DNA from: Chelydra serpentina | Lineage: Eukaryota > Chordata > Testudines > Chelydridae | Direction: 5' to 3' | Length of the DNA: 64,000 nucleotides | Assembly: GCA_037349315.1 (NCBI GenBank) | Contig: JBAIAC010000007.1 | Coordinates: 19,698,501-19,762,500, forward strand | Part shown: in pieces, positions 32,090 to 42,284 of the stretch | Layout of the letters: each line of letters starts with the position of its first letter | Numbering within the stretch: the stretch's first letter is position 1 | The notes under the pieces: generated by a model | What the model saw: only the letters and a program-made list of their open reading frames with translations | What the model was told of the DNA's origin: nothing | Databases searched by the model: none | Position numbers and translations under genes: made by a program

Positions 32090-33095
32090 CAGCGGTTCTC
32101 AACTGGGGAGACCATGGCTCCCTGGGTGTCCGCGAGCCCTTTCGGGGGCCGCACGTCCGAAACCCGGTGCCCCAAGCCCCGGTGCCCCCCCCCCCCCCAC
32201 ATGGGGCTGAATCCCCAGGACATTCACTCCCCACAGGCAGAAGCCCTGAGCCCACAGGCAAAAGTGGGGAGGGGGGCACAAGGGTGTTGCCTCCAAAACT
32301 GCAGAGCCTTACTCAGAGTGGGGCAGTCCTGGGGAAGCTCCACCCCACCCCACACCTCCTCCTCTCCCCCACCCCCCTCAGGCCCCACCCTCTGGCCAGG
32401 TTGTAGGTGGGAAGCCAGGGCCAGGCAGTGCGGGCAGCTGCTCCTCCGGCTGGTGGTGTCATGGAGCGGGCAGCTGTGGCATTCCCCCATCTGTTGTTGG
32501 TGCCCGGGGTTGGTGCTTCTCCTCAGCTCCCAGCACCACTTGACCGCTCACGCAGCCGGTAAGAGCTGCCTAGGTGCGGGAACCCGGCTCTGGGGCCGAC
32601 AGAGCCCTCAGGGAGCAGCCACCACAGGGGTTGGCACACAGCCCCCAGCTATCCTTTCCCTGCAACCTGAGCTATCCCCCTGCCTGCACACAGCCCCTAG
32701 CTACCCCCAGCCTGCACCCCTCACTAAAACAGCCCCTAGCTACCCCCTCCCTGCACCCTGAGCGGTTTTCAAACTTTTTGAGCAGAGTCTCCCCTTTGAG
32801 TTAGTTTTTGTTTGCAGCCCCCCACAACCCAGACAGGCAGGTGGCCTGCTGAGGTGAGTCAGGGGGTGGAGGTGGTGCTCCCTCCCTGGACCCTGCTGTG
32901 CAGAACTGGTCCAAGCCCCGCCAGCCCTTGCCCCCCCGCCCCAAATAGAAGTCAAGCTATGCCTATGCCCAAGGGTCCCCTCCCTTTCTGGTCCGAAGCC
33001 CCGATTCCCCCTCTCCCCGCACCCTGCCGGGCCCCGGAGTTTTTATAGTATGTTGAGGAGGGCCTCAGCAAGAAAAAGGTTGAGAACCCCTGCTG
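32090..33095. mobile_element. 1.0-kb GC-rich nonautonomous DNA element with GGTTCTCAAC ends
   Basis: The left end 'cagcggttctcaac' and the right end, read on the minus strand as 'cagcaggggttctcaac', form terminal inverted repeats. TAAAA lies on each side (32085-32089, 33096-33100). The inside is GC-rich and proline-codon-like, which yields long accidental frames. At 32761 a second end-like motif 'gcggttttcaaactttttga' appears, similar to the hAT end at 27354, so two related elements may be joined here. hAT-like ends are suggested, but a clean 8-bp duplication is not seen. Confidence 0.6.
32635..32765. repeat. Imperfect tandem repeat around CAGCCCCTAGCTACCCC
   Basis: 'cacagcccccagctatcc', 'acacagcccctagctacccc' and 'aacagcccctagctaccccc' recur at about 35-60 bp spacing with 'ccctgcac' and 'ctgcacc' spacers. 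It explains the proline/serine-rich end of the open frame that ends at 32761. Confidence 0.65.
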
Positions 33096-33100
33096 TAAAA

Positions 33101-33850
33101 TATGCCTTTTGTGAGGCAGGAGGGAAGATTGGCAGCTCCTCATAGAAGCACATCTTTGGTCCATGTCCCAGAACATGCCCTACCCTCTGTGTGCAGAGCT
33201 ACAGAGCTGAGCTCCATGCCATACAAGGGGCGCACACCTTCTTTTGCAGCGGTCTCACTGGTGCAATCTCCATGGCTGCATGGGCAAGATTTGTCCCTCT
33301 GCCCAACTATATGGCACAAGCTGTCAGAGAACGTAATGCTTTGCTATTGCCCATGAAGATCATAGGAATTTCCAGCTCCTAGGCTTGTAAGAGGGAAGAA
33401 GAATGAGGGGCAGGGGAGTGATGCTTCAGTGTTATTTGCACACTTGCAAATGAGTAAGGTGCACGTGTATGTGTATGAAAAAAACAAAGTTTAGATGAAA
33501 GAATGATGAGTGCATTAACCGAACACAGATAGTAAAAGATGACTCATAAAATATTCCATTGTCATTAATGCACATTGTGGTTAGCTCGAGACATAAAGAA
33601 TTAAAAGGTTGGACCTCTCATTAATACTAATCTTATTGTCTGTATATTGCTATATTTTACAGCCATCTGAGATACGTGCTTATATTTTGCGATGGGGGTG
33701 CTCAACGGTGCCCACCACAGCTAATATTGCTAAGCCGTTTTCTTTATTAACCCCCCCTCTTTTTGACAAGATCCTAACTTCCCAAAACATTCATCTTTTG
33801 GGGCTGAAATGCTCTGTCATTGCTCTTCAATCTAAAGTGAATTTATTTTG
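33101..33850. other. Unassigned non-coding DNA
   Basis: No gene or named repeat. The 137-codon plus-strand frame 33609-34022 runs into the SINE and is not a gene. Confidence 0.4.
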
Positions 33851-33854
33851 CAGT

Positions 33855-34178
33855 GAGATTGAGGCCAGTGCTAGAAGGTGCTTGGTTCTAGTTCAAACAG
33901 GAATTAATACAGGGAAATCCTACGGCCAACGTTATGCATTAGGGGGCGGGATAGCTCAGTGGTTTGAGCATTGGCCTGCTAAACCCAGGGTTGTGAGTTC
34001 AATCTTTGAGGGGGCCATTTAGGGATCTGGGGCAAAAATTGGGGATTGGTCCTGCTTTGAGCAGGGGGTTGGACTAGATGACCTCCTAAGGTCCCTTCCA
34101 ACCCTGATATTCTATGCAGATGGTCAGACTGGATGATCATAATGGTCTGTTCTGGCCTTGTAATATATGAATGAATCT
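33855..34178 (+). mobile_element. CR1-type tail interrupted by a SINE
   Basis: 'ggaattaatacagggaaatc' with 'ctacggccaacgttatgca' (33899-33938) continues after the SINE as 'gatggtcagactggatgatc' and 'ataatggtctgttctggcct' (34119-34160). The joined text follows the CR1-type 3' tail seen uninterrupted at 35315-35400 (gaattaattggggaaagtt, tatacagaaggtcagacta, tggtcccttctggcc). Confidence 0.75.
33939..34112 (+). mobile_element. tRNA-derived turtle SINE (tortoise/Cry type), 174 bp
   Basis: Internal RNA polymerase III promoter: A box 'tagctcagtgg' at 33952-33962 and B box 'gagttcaatct' at 33995-34005. The head reads like a tRNA ('ggcgggatagctcagtggtt'), then a body 'tagggatctggggcaaaaat' and a LINE-derived tail 'ggactagatgacctcctaag' and 'gtcccttccaaccctgatat'. 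TATGCA flanks both sides (33933-33938 and 34113-34118). This SINE type is known from hidden-necked turtles, with its tail shared with CR1-like LINEs that supply reverse transcriptase. It is the best single clue to the organism. No intact acceptor stem, so not a tRNA gene. Confidence 0.88.
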
Positions 34179-34324
34179 ACTAGTTTATGCAATATGATGA
34201 ATGTCCTCAACTGTTGTTGACTTCAGTGGGAGTTGTAGTTGCTCAGCCACTACTAGAAAGTGGTAATAGACTCAGACATTAGATCCACAGATCGAGATGC
34301 ACCAGAGGTGTAGCTTTATTAGGG

Positions 34325-34590
34325 AGGCAGCATGGTCCAGGGGATAGGGACCTAGGCTAGGTTTCAGGAGACGTGGATTTGTGGGTCCCAAACCTGGTGT
34401 GTCACTGTGGGAAAGGCACTTTGCCTTCTTATGCCTGTGGTTCCCCTTCCACTCTTTGTCTGCCTCATTCATTCCTATTGCAAGCTGCTTGTGGCAGGAA
34501 TTGTCTCTTATTTACAGTGTTTAACACAACAGGGCTGCAATCTCAGTTGAGTCCTCTAGGCACTCCTGTAATGCTAACAACAACAACAAT
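34325..34590 (+). mobile_element. MIR-like SINE with L2-type tail
   Basis: 'ggcagcatggtccaggggat', 'ggtttcaggagacgtggatt', 'gtgtcactgtgggaaaggca' follow the MIR order; 'attgcaagctgcttgtggca', 'ggaattgtctcttatttaca' and 'gtgtttaacacaacagggct' match the L2-type tail; it ends in a short AAC repeat (34578-34589). Confidence 0.65.
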
Positions 34591-34621
34591 TCTCTACTAT
34601 CCCAGTGGACACCAACTGAAG

Positions 34622-34720
34622 ACCCGGCCCACAGATTTTTAAAGCCAGAAGGAACCACTATAATCATCTCACTTGACCTTGTGCATAAGAAAGGCTATAG
34701 AATTTCAATCAGTAACTAAA
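34622..34720 (-). mobile_element. CR1-type 3'-tail fragment, minus strand
   Basis: 'ttttaaagccagaaggaacc' followed by 'actataatcatctcacttga' and 'ccttgtgcataagaaaggct' is a weaker version of the minus-strand CR1 tail at 26281. Confidence 0.5.
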
Positions 34721-34794
34721 GCAGTGGAGGGAATTATTGTTCCGCTCAGTTCCTTTAAGGACTAGCCCTTGAAATGAAATCCCTTCAACTTTTT

Positions 34795-34828
34795 TCAGGT
34801 GAGCTTTTTTTTTTTTTTAAAAAAAAAA
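34795..34828. repeat. Poly-T/poly-A tract
   Basis: A run of about 14 T followed directly by about 11 A (34806-34829), a simple inverted low-complexity tract. Confidence 0.7.
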
Positions 34829-34959
34829 GTCCAATTTTCCCATTTTAGAAAATTCTCACGACTGGTTAATAAAGGCTTTAAGCAATGTCAGCAGAAGATT
34901 GACACTTGGCATGTACCCACCCCTCACTGAGAGCTAGTGCATTTGTGTGCAATGAAAAA

Positions 34960-35214
34960 AAATGGTTTGGATTGAACAAAGATCTGACCACTGGACAGGG
35001 CCAATGGATTCTTCCTAAATGTGGGGCAGGCGGAGGGTCCATGCCTCCCCACAGATGCCTGGCTCCAGTTTCTGATCTGGCTAGCGGTCGGAGCCTCAGG
35101 GGAAGTGGAGGGTCAGAGGTCCAGGCCTGTAGGGAAAAATGGATGGGCCAGGCAAGTCCACGTTCAAAATTGGGAGGGCTATGGCCCCTTGATTCCCCCC
35201 CCCCTCCTCCGGCC
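34960..35214. mobile_element. Possible nonautonomous element, GC-rich
   Basis: A block with 'gtggggcaggcggagggtcc', 'tctgatctggctagcggtcg' and 'caaaattgggagggctatgg' sits between AT-rich DNA and the CR1 fragment. It looks like the body of a turtle DNA element of the hAT-MITE kind, but I cannot define its ends, so this is a low-confidence call. Confidence 0.3.
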
Positions 35215-35402
35215 ACTGGAACAATTTACCAAGCTTGTGGTGGATTCTCCATCATGGGCAATTTTAAAATCAAGATGGGATGTTTTTCTAAAATACAGTC
35301 TGGTTCAAAGAGGAATTAATTGGGGAAAGTTCTCTGGCCTCTGCTATACAGAAGGTCAGACTAAATGATCACAGTGGTCCCTTCTGGCCTTAGAATCTAT
35401 TA
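35215..35402 (+). mobile_element. CR1-type LINE 3' end
   Basis: Translation gives 'HWNNLPSLWW'-like and, after one frameshift, 'VVDSPSWAILKSRWDVFLKY' (ORF2 C-terminus), then the tail 'gaattaattggggaaagttc', 'tatacagaaggtcagactaa' and 'agtggtcccttctggcctta'. Truncated 5'. Confidence 0.75.
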
Positions 35403-35947
35403 ATCTCTGACCATTTGAAGATGATTGCTAAGAGGGCCCAATAGGAAATCTACTTACATCTGTACAAGACAAACATAGACATGCACACAAAAAGTCCACT
35501 GGGTGTGCACATGGAGGCGAATCCTGATCCTGCCTCCACAGCTGTGGAGACTTCCTTGGCAGCAAATCTGGTGAAACTCCAGCATGCAAAGGAGAGGAGA
35601 AATGAAGGGGGCCCACCCAGAGGTACATGCAGGGTCCAAAAGCCTTGTGTTTGGCAGCAGACAAGGACACAGCATGAAAGGGGCAGGAGAAAGATGAGCC
35701 CTACTACATCACTGCTCAGATCCTCTTGCCCACACTCCCTCTGAAAGGGGGCACTTAAAGAGCCACATATCCCTCGCCAAACACAGGATGAGAGAAGGCT
35801 GCATGGCATGGTCCTGCATCTGCTCTACAATGTCAAAGAGAAGATAAATCCTCTCCTACATGTGTGCCCAGCCCAGCAACTCAAGGCAAGTGCTGGATAG
35901 AGGATTTGACCCTTAGGGGTTCAAAGAATTGGCAGGTTCTGCTGCGG

Positions 35948-36108
35948 GAGGCAGTGTTGCCTAGTGGATATAGTACAGGACTTGGGAGACCTGGTTTCTA
36001 TTCCCAGCTCTGCCACTGGCCTGCTGGGTGACCTTGAGCAAGTAATTTCCCTGTTCTGTGCCTCAGTTTCTCCATCTGCAAAATGGGAATAATGATACTG
36101 ACAGGCTC
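35948..36108 (+). mobile_element. MIR-like SINE, nearly full length
   Basis: Best-preserved MIR here: 'gaggcagtgttgcctagtgg', 'cagctctgccactggcctgc', 'gggtgaccttgagcaagtaa', 'gtgcctcagtttctccatct', 'gcaaaatgggaataatgata'. Confidence 0.85.
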
Positions 36109-36109
36109 T

Positions 36110-37955
36110 CCTGGCAAAGCTTGTAAACTTAATCCTGCAATCCCTTGCTCAAGTGAGCAGTGTATTCACCTGGTGAACTGACCTCAGTGGGGTAAGACTC
36201 TGCATTAGTGCCCCCTTCCCAAAATCATGTAGGTAAAGCCTCTGGACCATACCACGATGCATGGGTACACCACGGGCATGTTGGGGGCAGAAAGGGGTGT
36301 GTTGGCTGTGGGAAAGGGCAGTGGCCAGCGCATGATGCGCTCTATCCATCATTCCTAGGTGTTGAGTGTTCCCTTGTGGACCATTGCAAGAAGATGCATG
36401 TGAGAGCACTCCCCAGGCTGCTCTACCTTGCCTGAGGCCAGTGATGGGGCTGAGAATTATGAAGACATAAACACTGCACCTAATGTCTCCTTGTTCTGCA
36501 CAGTGGAAACAGAGACTTTAGCCCATAATGTTCAAGTTAATATTTGACAAAGGAAAGAGAGAACATCGCATATAGGCAAGTAATTGAGTTAATGTTGCTG
36601 GTTATGGATGTGTATATCACACGTAAATTGTATACCATCTAAATATTTCATTTAAATGCTGTATTTTAGAAGCTATAGCTCAAATTTCTGAGTACACATA
36701 CTACTCAAACAATGTAGCAAAACTTCCCAAGTTGCTTTGCTGTAGCTTATATTCCTGACTCAGCTTAAAGTGCTTTCCAAGCAAGATTTAAAATAATGTC
36801 CAGAAACTTTTTGATATCACTCTTACCTGCTCTTTCACTAATTTAATTACACCGGTTTCTGATGGCACAGACCATGAAAATGTTAAGAGAGAGCGAGAGG
36901 CTGGCCAAAGGTAAAAGGAAAAGGGAGGGGTAAGCAAAGTTAAAATTCATCCAAGGAATTAGTCTCAATATTAAAGTAATATTCATAGACCATTTAGAAT
37001 GTCATTGTGCTTCTTAAAAACTGTGATTGATGGTATCTGTTGGCAGGATAATGTAACATGAAAAAATATCAGAGTGTGTTAGATTATATTTCCCTTTCCT
37101 TCCCCCCACCTCCAAATTTGTGGGTGAATTTTAATGCTTATGAATGTGCGGGGCTAACAGCCCTGCTATGAGCCAAGCATACTTTAGTCTGGAGTTGCAC
37201 AAGCTTCCCTAGAAAGCTCTACCAGCAGCTCTTATCCCAGACCTACAAATACTGCTCTTCCCCGCTTCCCCTCCATTCCTGGCACTCTCCTCATGAAGAA
37301 TGGCCTGGTTTGCTGCAAGATGCCAAGCCATGTGGCGGTTTTGTGATGTGGGCCAAGGAGAATAGGACTGACTTCATTTGAACAACAACTTAAAAGTTTA
37401 TTTTAAGCTTTGTGCATAAAAACAAAAATCCAATAACTTTGTTCTACAGCTAAACAACTGCGTATCCTTTTGTCTTCTGGTGCTGTAATCTGACTGTTAT
37501 TAACAGAGTTTCAATGCAATTTAGAGGCATTTCTCATTTTCTTGCAGCCTTAACAGTGACCTCTCCATCTCAAACACTGGAGATTGGCGGTTAAGAGCAA
37601 AGGCCTAATGATATTTAGAAGTGGGTGCCCCAATATGCAACTCCTCCTGCCTTTCCATTTTATGCTACTCTGGCAAAATTTCCCTCCTAGCCTATGAAAC
37701 CCTCTCCTTGTCCTCCCCCACCCCTGTCACTGTCACTCTACTCCTCTTCTCATCTTCACCTCCACCACCATCCCCAGGTAGCTCTCCCCTTTTCCTTACC
37801 TTGTATCATGATTCCCTTTCCTTTGTGACAGCAGCAGTGTCTGGTTTCCTGGGCACTCAAGTTCTGCTGGAGTTGCTGGGGCAGAACTTGTGCCCATGAA
37901 AAAGAGGACAGCACTCTGCCAGAATCAGACCAGGGGTTTGTAGGGCCCTGCAGCA
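36110..37955. other. Unassigned non-coding DNA
   Basis: A palindromic-repeat piece ('aatcctgcaatcccttgctc', 'acctcagtggggtaag') occurs at 36126-36200. No gene. The frames at 37621-37899 and 36149-36409 lack domains. Confidence 0.4.
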
Positions 37956-38554
37956 AGTGTGTTTTACAGGAACCCCAGATTGACAGCTGTAAGCCTTGAA
38001 TACAGCATGCAGTTCTGGTCGCCCCATCTCAAAAAAGATGTATTAGAAATGGAAAAAGTACAGAGAAGGGCAACAGAAATGATTAGGGGTATGGAACACC
38101 TTCCATATGAAGAGAGATTAAAAAAGACTGGGACTGTTCAGCTTGAAAAAGAGAAAACTAAGAGGGAATATGATAGAAGTCTATAAAATCACATATGGTG
38201 TGGAGAAAGTGTTAGTTACCCCTTCGCGTAACACATGAACCAGGGGTCACCCAATGAAATTAATAGGGAGCAAGTTTAAAACAAACATGAGGAAGTACTT
38301 CTTCACACAGCACACAGTCAACCTGTGAAGCTCATTGCCAGAGCAAGTTGTATACAGGCCAAAAATATGACTGTATTTAAAAATATTAGGTAAGTTAATG
38401 GAGGATAGGCCCATCAATGGCTATTAGCCAAGATGTCCAGGGACGCAACCCCATGCTCTGAGTGTCCCTAAACATCTGACTGCCAGAAGCAGGGCAGGCT
38501 CCAGGCACCAGCTTGCCAAGCTGATGCTTGGGGCGGCAGGTGAGAAGGGGGCGG

Positions 38555-38633
38555 CAGTCCGAGTCCCGCGGCGGCAATTCGGCGGCAGGTCCGCTCTTCC
38601 CGCCGCCGAATTGCCGCCGCGGGACTCGGACTG
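38555..38633. repeat. 31-bp perfect inverted repeat (hairpin)
   Basis: Arms 38555-38585 and 38603-38633 are exact reverse complements, starting 'cagtccgagtcccgcggcgg' and separated by 17 bases. About three quarters G+C. Lies inside the hAT MITE. Confidence 0.85.
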
Positions 38634-38707
38634 CAGCCCCAGTCTCACCTGCCGCGGCGGCAAAGGGGCGGCAGGTCCGCCGCTGTCCCCTTGCCGCTCC
38701 GGAATGG

Positions 38708-38797
38708 GACTGCCTGCGTCGGGGGCGGGGCCCCGCTACGTCTGCCTGCGTCGGGGGCGGGGCCCCGCTACGTCTGCCTGCGTCGGGGGCGGGGCGC
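38708..38797. repeat. 32-bp tandem repeat, nearly 3 copies
   Basis: Unit starts 'ctgcctgcgtcgggggcggg' and ends 'gccccgctacgt'. Two units are identical and the third is cut short at 'gggcgctgcc'. Shares its core with the repeat at 28879-29065. Confidence 0.85.
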
Positions 38798-39059
38798 TGC
38801 CACCCCTGCTTGGGGCGGCAGAATTGTAAGAGCCGCCCCTGGCCAGAAGCTTGGACTGGATGGCAGGGGATGCATCACTTGATAATCTGCCCTTTTCTGT
38901 TCATTCCCTCTGAAGCACTCAGCACTGACCACTGTCAGACGACAGGGTCCTGGTCTAGATGGACCATTGGTCTGACATGGTATAGCCATTGTTATGTTCT
39001 TATGTTAGCCATATAGTAAGCTGGGGAAGGTGTATCAGCTGGAGGGACAGGGTACTAAT

Positions 39060-39214
39060 CATTACCCCGGGGCATTTAAACCCACAGTTGTGAGTTCAAT
39101 CCTTGAGGGGGCCATTTAGGGATCTGGGGCAAAAATTGGGGATTGGTCCTGCTTTAAGCAGGGGGTTAGACTAGATGACCTCCTAAGGTCTCTTCCAACC
39201 CTGATATTCTGTGA
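39060..39214 (+). mobile_element. Turtle SINE (tortoise/Cry type), 5'-degraded copy
   Basis: From 'cacagttgtgagttcaatcc' (B box 39092-39102) to 'ccaaccctgatattctgtga' the text is almost identical to the SINE at 33939-34112, including 'tagggatctggggcaaaaat'. The tRNA-like head is poorly matched, with no clear A box, so the 5' limit is uncertain. Confidence 0.8.
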
Positions 39215-40935
39215 TTTGGGGATAATATTGACCTCTGAGGGGATCTCTATTGGCAGAGGGTCATGAAGGGTGGATCACTGAGTTCATTTTTTCAAAGTGA
39301 AGATGGAAGAGACATGGTGGCCACACATGGGGAAATCATAGGTGAAGGATATACAAATGTTACAATAAAGTGAAACCTTCCCCAAAACAATGTGTTGATC
39401 CTGTGTAGCTGCACCCTTGACACCGGCTTAGACACATCACGACATGGTGCTTTCAGGCAGACACAGAGGGACATCTACAGTGCTCCCAGACACAGAATTT
39501 CATAGCATGAGCCTTTTCAAGAGGATTAAAGCAATATTGTTTGTCAGGGCTGATTTAAGGCACAGATGATACAGGCAGTTAACTCCTAGGGTGCTACCTG
39601 TGGGATGTTGTGATAGACGCTCTCTTGTTTTCCGTGCTTTGGCAAGGGGATTCAGGATTCTATACCAGTATCTCACAGAGACCTTGCTCTCGCAAATCGA
39701 AACTGAAACAAAGGTTAGTACAAACCTCTGTGAATTACTGTTAATGCCAGAGATTCAGAGGGCTCTGATTGTGCATCTTGGTATATTGCGAACTGTTTTG
39801 ACTTTTGCAAAACTAATCGGACAATTACTGGGTCCAGGACCTGGAGGATCAAAAATCTTTCATCTTCCCCTGCACTGTCGACTGAAACTCTGTGCTATGA
39901 AAATAGTCAAATCCAGTCCTGCAGGGGGTTAGTGATTGAAATTCTGTGTTTGTGTGCCAATTTTCCAGTTGATAACTCTTACACTTGTCAGGACATAAAG
40001 ACCTGAAAATGAGCACATTCCTAGATGACCATCAGTGTATAATTAGCCTATTAAAATTGTCAAGATGTTACTTTTGGTTAGTTAAAAGATATATCAAAAT
40101 CATTCTGTTTAAAACTAGAAGTTTTTCCCACTGAAGGAGAAAGCTAACCTATTCCTTGTTCTTCTGTAATTTATGACAAGGGATGTTTTGATATTATAAT
40201 ATTCTGTTGACATGCTCGAACAGGTTAACTGGCCACTCTGAATGTTTGATATTACAATAACCAGGGGCAACAGGAACTGGAGATGAAGTCTTTCCTTCAC
40301 ACTTGCTCTGACAATATGGGGCTGGGGTAGCCTAGGGCCTGATTTTGCAGCCTTTATTCGAGTAGTGAAACTAAACAAAAGCAAGACTTGCATAAGTGAG
40401 GGATGAAGACTTAGGCCCTTGCACGAATGGAGAGTTTTTAAATTTATATATACAGTTCCAGCAACTCATTCTAACTCTGAGATAGGGGTGCATAGCATGG
40501 GATCTGTTCCTTTTTTTAAATCAAAGCTCAAATAGAGGTGACCTCTGTCTTAAAATACAGTTCAGAGATTCAGAGAGATGCCATTCTTGTGAAAATTCAT
40601 CCAAATTTGGCCAAATATGAGCCTTTGAAAAATCTCAGTTCACTCATTCTCAGAGGAGACTTGTTAAAGAGTTTGGCAGCTAAATTTTCTGAAGATTCCA
40701 TTTGTACTGAGCATGCTCCTCACAAGTCCTACATGCTGACTGGACTGCACACATGCCATCCCAAGGAAGTGACTGCTTGATCCCAGGATTGCAGGATCTG
40801 AATTGGATTTTCCCTGCAATTGCTTCTGGTGGGATGCCAAGCACCAGAACTGAGAGCAGGGAGACTCTCTCTCCTGTGCTCTCAATGCTCTTGCTAATGA
40901 TGTACAGGCAGCATGGAGCAGAAAGAGGAACCCAC
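39215..40935. other. Unassigned non-coding DNA
   Basis: No gene is visible. The 113-codon frame 39591-39932 has no recognisable domain. No repeat could be named with confidence. Confidence 0.4.
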
Positions 40936-40939
40936 CTGA

Positions 40940-41340
40940 ATGGAATATAGAAGGGTGAGAGGAAGAGACGCAGTCTGGGAGGACAAAGGCAGGAGTTTGG
41001 GCAGAGGGGTTGATAGGAGCAGGAGCCAGGAAGTGGGGGACAGAGGCAGGAGCAGAGAGGGACAGAAGACTGGGAGGTAGAGGATAGGAACAAGAATGGG
41101 GGAAAGAGGATAGGACAAGAGGAAGTGGGGAGGATAGGCAGAAGCCATGGAAGGGAGGATAGAAGCAGATGGGAGGGAAAATATGGGCAGGGGCTGGAGT
41201 TGGGGTGACTGAGGAAAGGGGGAATAGAAGCAGTGATGTCAGTGGCAGGAATTTGGCTGGATAGGGATGGACAGAAGCCATTGGGGCTAACAGCGGGGGG
41301 TTCCAGGGAGGGGTTGAGGGAATAGGATAGAGGCAGAGGG
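40940..41340 (+). repeat. Purine-rich imperfect repeat tract
   Basis: About 400 bp where the plus strand is dominated by G and A, with recurring 'ggaggacaaaggcaggag', 'ataggagcaggagccagga' and 'ggaagtggggaggataggca' words spaced roughly 20-40 bp. The opposite strand is pyrimidine-rich, which keeps a 285-codon minus-strand frame open (40664-41521) without any domain. Confidence 0.6.
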
Positions 41341-41629
41341 ATCTAACCATTATAAAACACTCCCCTCCAGAATCTGGAACAGAATCTATTAATCCTGTGA
41401 AACCCACCGGCAAAGTATGTGTCTCTATCCCCATCACAGTATTGTTTTGGATACTCAATTTGAGACACTTGGGTTGTGATTTGCAGAAGTCCTGAGCGCT
41501 CATAACTGCAGCTGAGGTCAACAGATGTGCTCAGCATTATGTAGCCATTTATATATTCTAAGAACTCTGAAAAATCAGGTCATAGGCTTCTCATATTGGA
41601 CACCCAAAATAGTAGATACTTTTGACAAC

Positions 41630-41772
41630 TGTGTGGCTGTAATCTTTGTGCCTCAGTTCCCAAAGTGTAAAATGGGGATAACAATACCACCTCACCTCAC
41701 AGCAGTGTTGTGAAGATCAGTTCAGTCATGTGTGTAAAACACTAAGATAGTACGATAAGAGTGCCATAAAAA
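41630..41772 (+). mobile_element. MIR-like SINE, 3' two thirds
   Basis: 'tttgtgcctcagttcccaaa', 'gtgtaaaatggggataacaa', 'cctcacctcacagcagtgtt', 'gtgaagatcagttcagtcat' and 'aaaacactaagatagtacga' follow the MIR order. Confidence 0.75.
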
Positions 41773-42284
41773 AGCCCACAAGGAAATGAATATTTCTGTA
41801 TGCAGTGCAGGGTTTGTATGGTGCGCAGTGAATATTGCATGGTGCCCACATTGAATGATGAGGATAAAAAAGAAATACTAAATAGCTCCTCACTGAATAC
41901 TCAATACTCTGCAAAAGAGGGAGGTCCTGTGGAAAAAATAGTATGTGATCAATGTAATTAAAGACTGCATCATAATGTGTACGCACAAAGGGGGCTCAAC
42001 TAGGGTTGTTGCACAGTCAACTTGAATTTTGGCATTTCCTAATACCTAACATTGTAATCTTAACATTCTCTTTCACTGTAGCCCATAGCTGTATAGGTCA
42101 GTGTTATGAAAATAAATAGAAAAGAGAAAGCTTTACCAAACAACAACGGTTAAAATAACTAAAAACTGAAAATAGCCACATTTTAAAATAGAACTAACAA
42201 AGGCTAAGTAGAGGGAGATCTGGGGATGATTTGTACGTGTAAAAAAAAAGATTGTAGCTAACAAGGCATAGGCCCGTCCTCACC

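Larger units (their letters stand above)
38490..38841. mobile_element. 352-bp hAT MITE with hairpin and GC-rich tandem repeat
   Basis: GCCAGAAG at 38482-38489 and 38842-38849 is a perfect 8-bp target duplication. Terminal inverted repeats: left 'cagggcaggctc', right on the minus strand 'caggggcggctc'. Its insertion into a CR1 tail confirms the borders independently. Inside are a 31-bp perfect inverted repeat (38555-38585 with 38603-38633, 17-bp loop) and a 32-bp tandem repeat (38708-38797). Duplicated 'gcttggggcggca' words lie near both ends (38526 and 38809). The long open frames here come from the GC repeat, not from a gene. Confidence 0.87.
37985..39007 (+). mobile_element. CR1 LINE 3' end, interrupted by a hAT MITE
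   Basis: The frame at 37997-38186 gives 'LEYSMQFWSPHLKKDVLEME', 'KVQRRATEMIRGMEHLPYEE', the C-terminal region of CR1 ORF2. 'taacacatgaaccaggggtc' and 'aggcccatcaatggctatta' (38404-38424) lead to the 3' UTR, which is cut at 38481-38489 and resumes at 38842 with 'gccagaagcttggactgga', 'tgcatcacttgataatctgc' and 'ggtctagatggaccattggt'. The end 'gttatgttcttatgtt' (38992-39007) is the short-repeat CR1 terminus. Truncated at the 5' side. Confidence 0.85.

Noticed and set aside
31868..32761. 297-codon plus-strand open frame
   Set aside because: It starts inside one MITE, crosses unique DNA and ends in the proline-rich tandem repeat of the next element. No domain is visible, and the GC-rich composition explains the lack of stops.
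33941..34015. tRNA gene
   Set aside because: A and B boxes are present, but the sequence continues into a SINE body and a LINE-like tail, lacks paired acceptor stems and has target-site duplications.
39591..39932. 113-codon plus-strand frame
   Set aside because: No recognisable domain; length is within chance expectation for a 64-kb window.
40664..41521. 285-codon minus-strand open frame
   Set aside because: It is the pyrimidine-rich complement of the G/A repeat tract, rich in Ser/Pro/Leu with no domain and no plausible gene structure.
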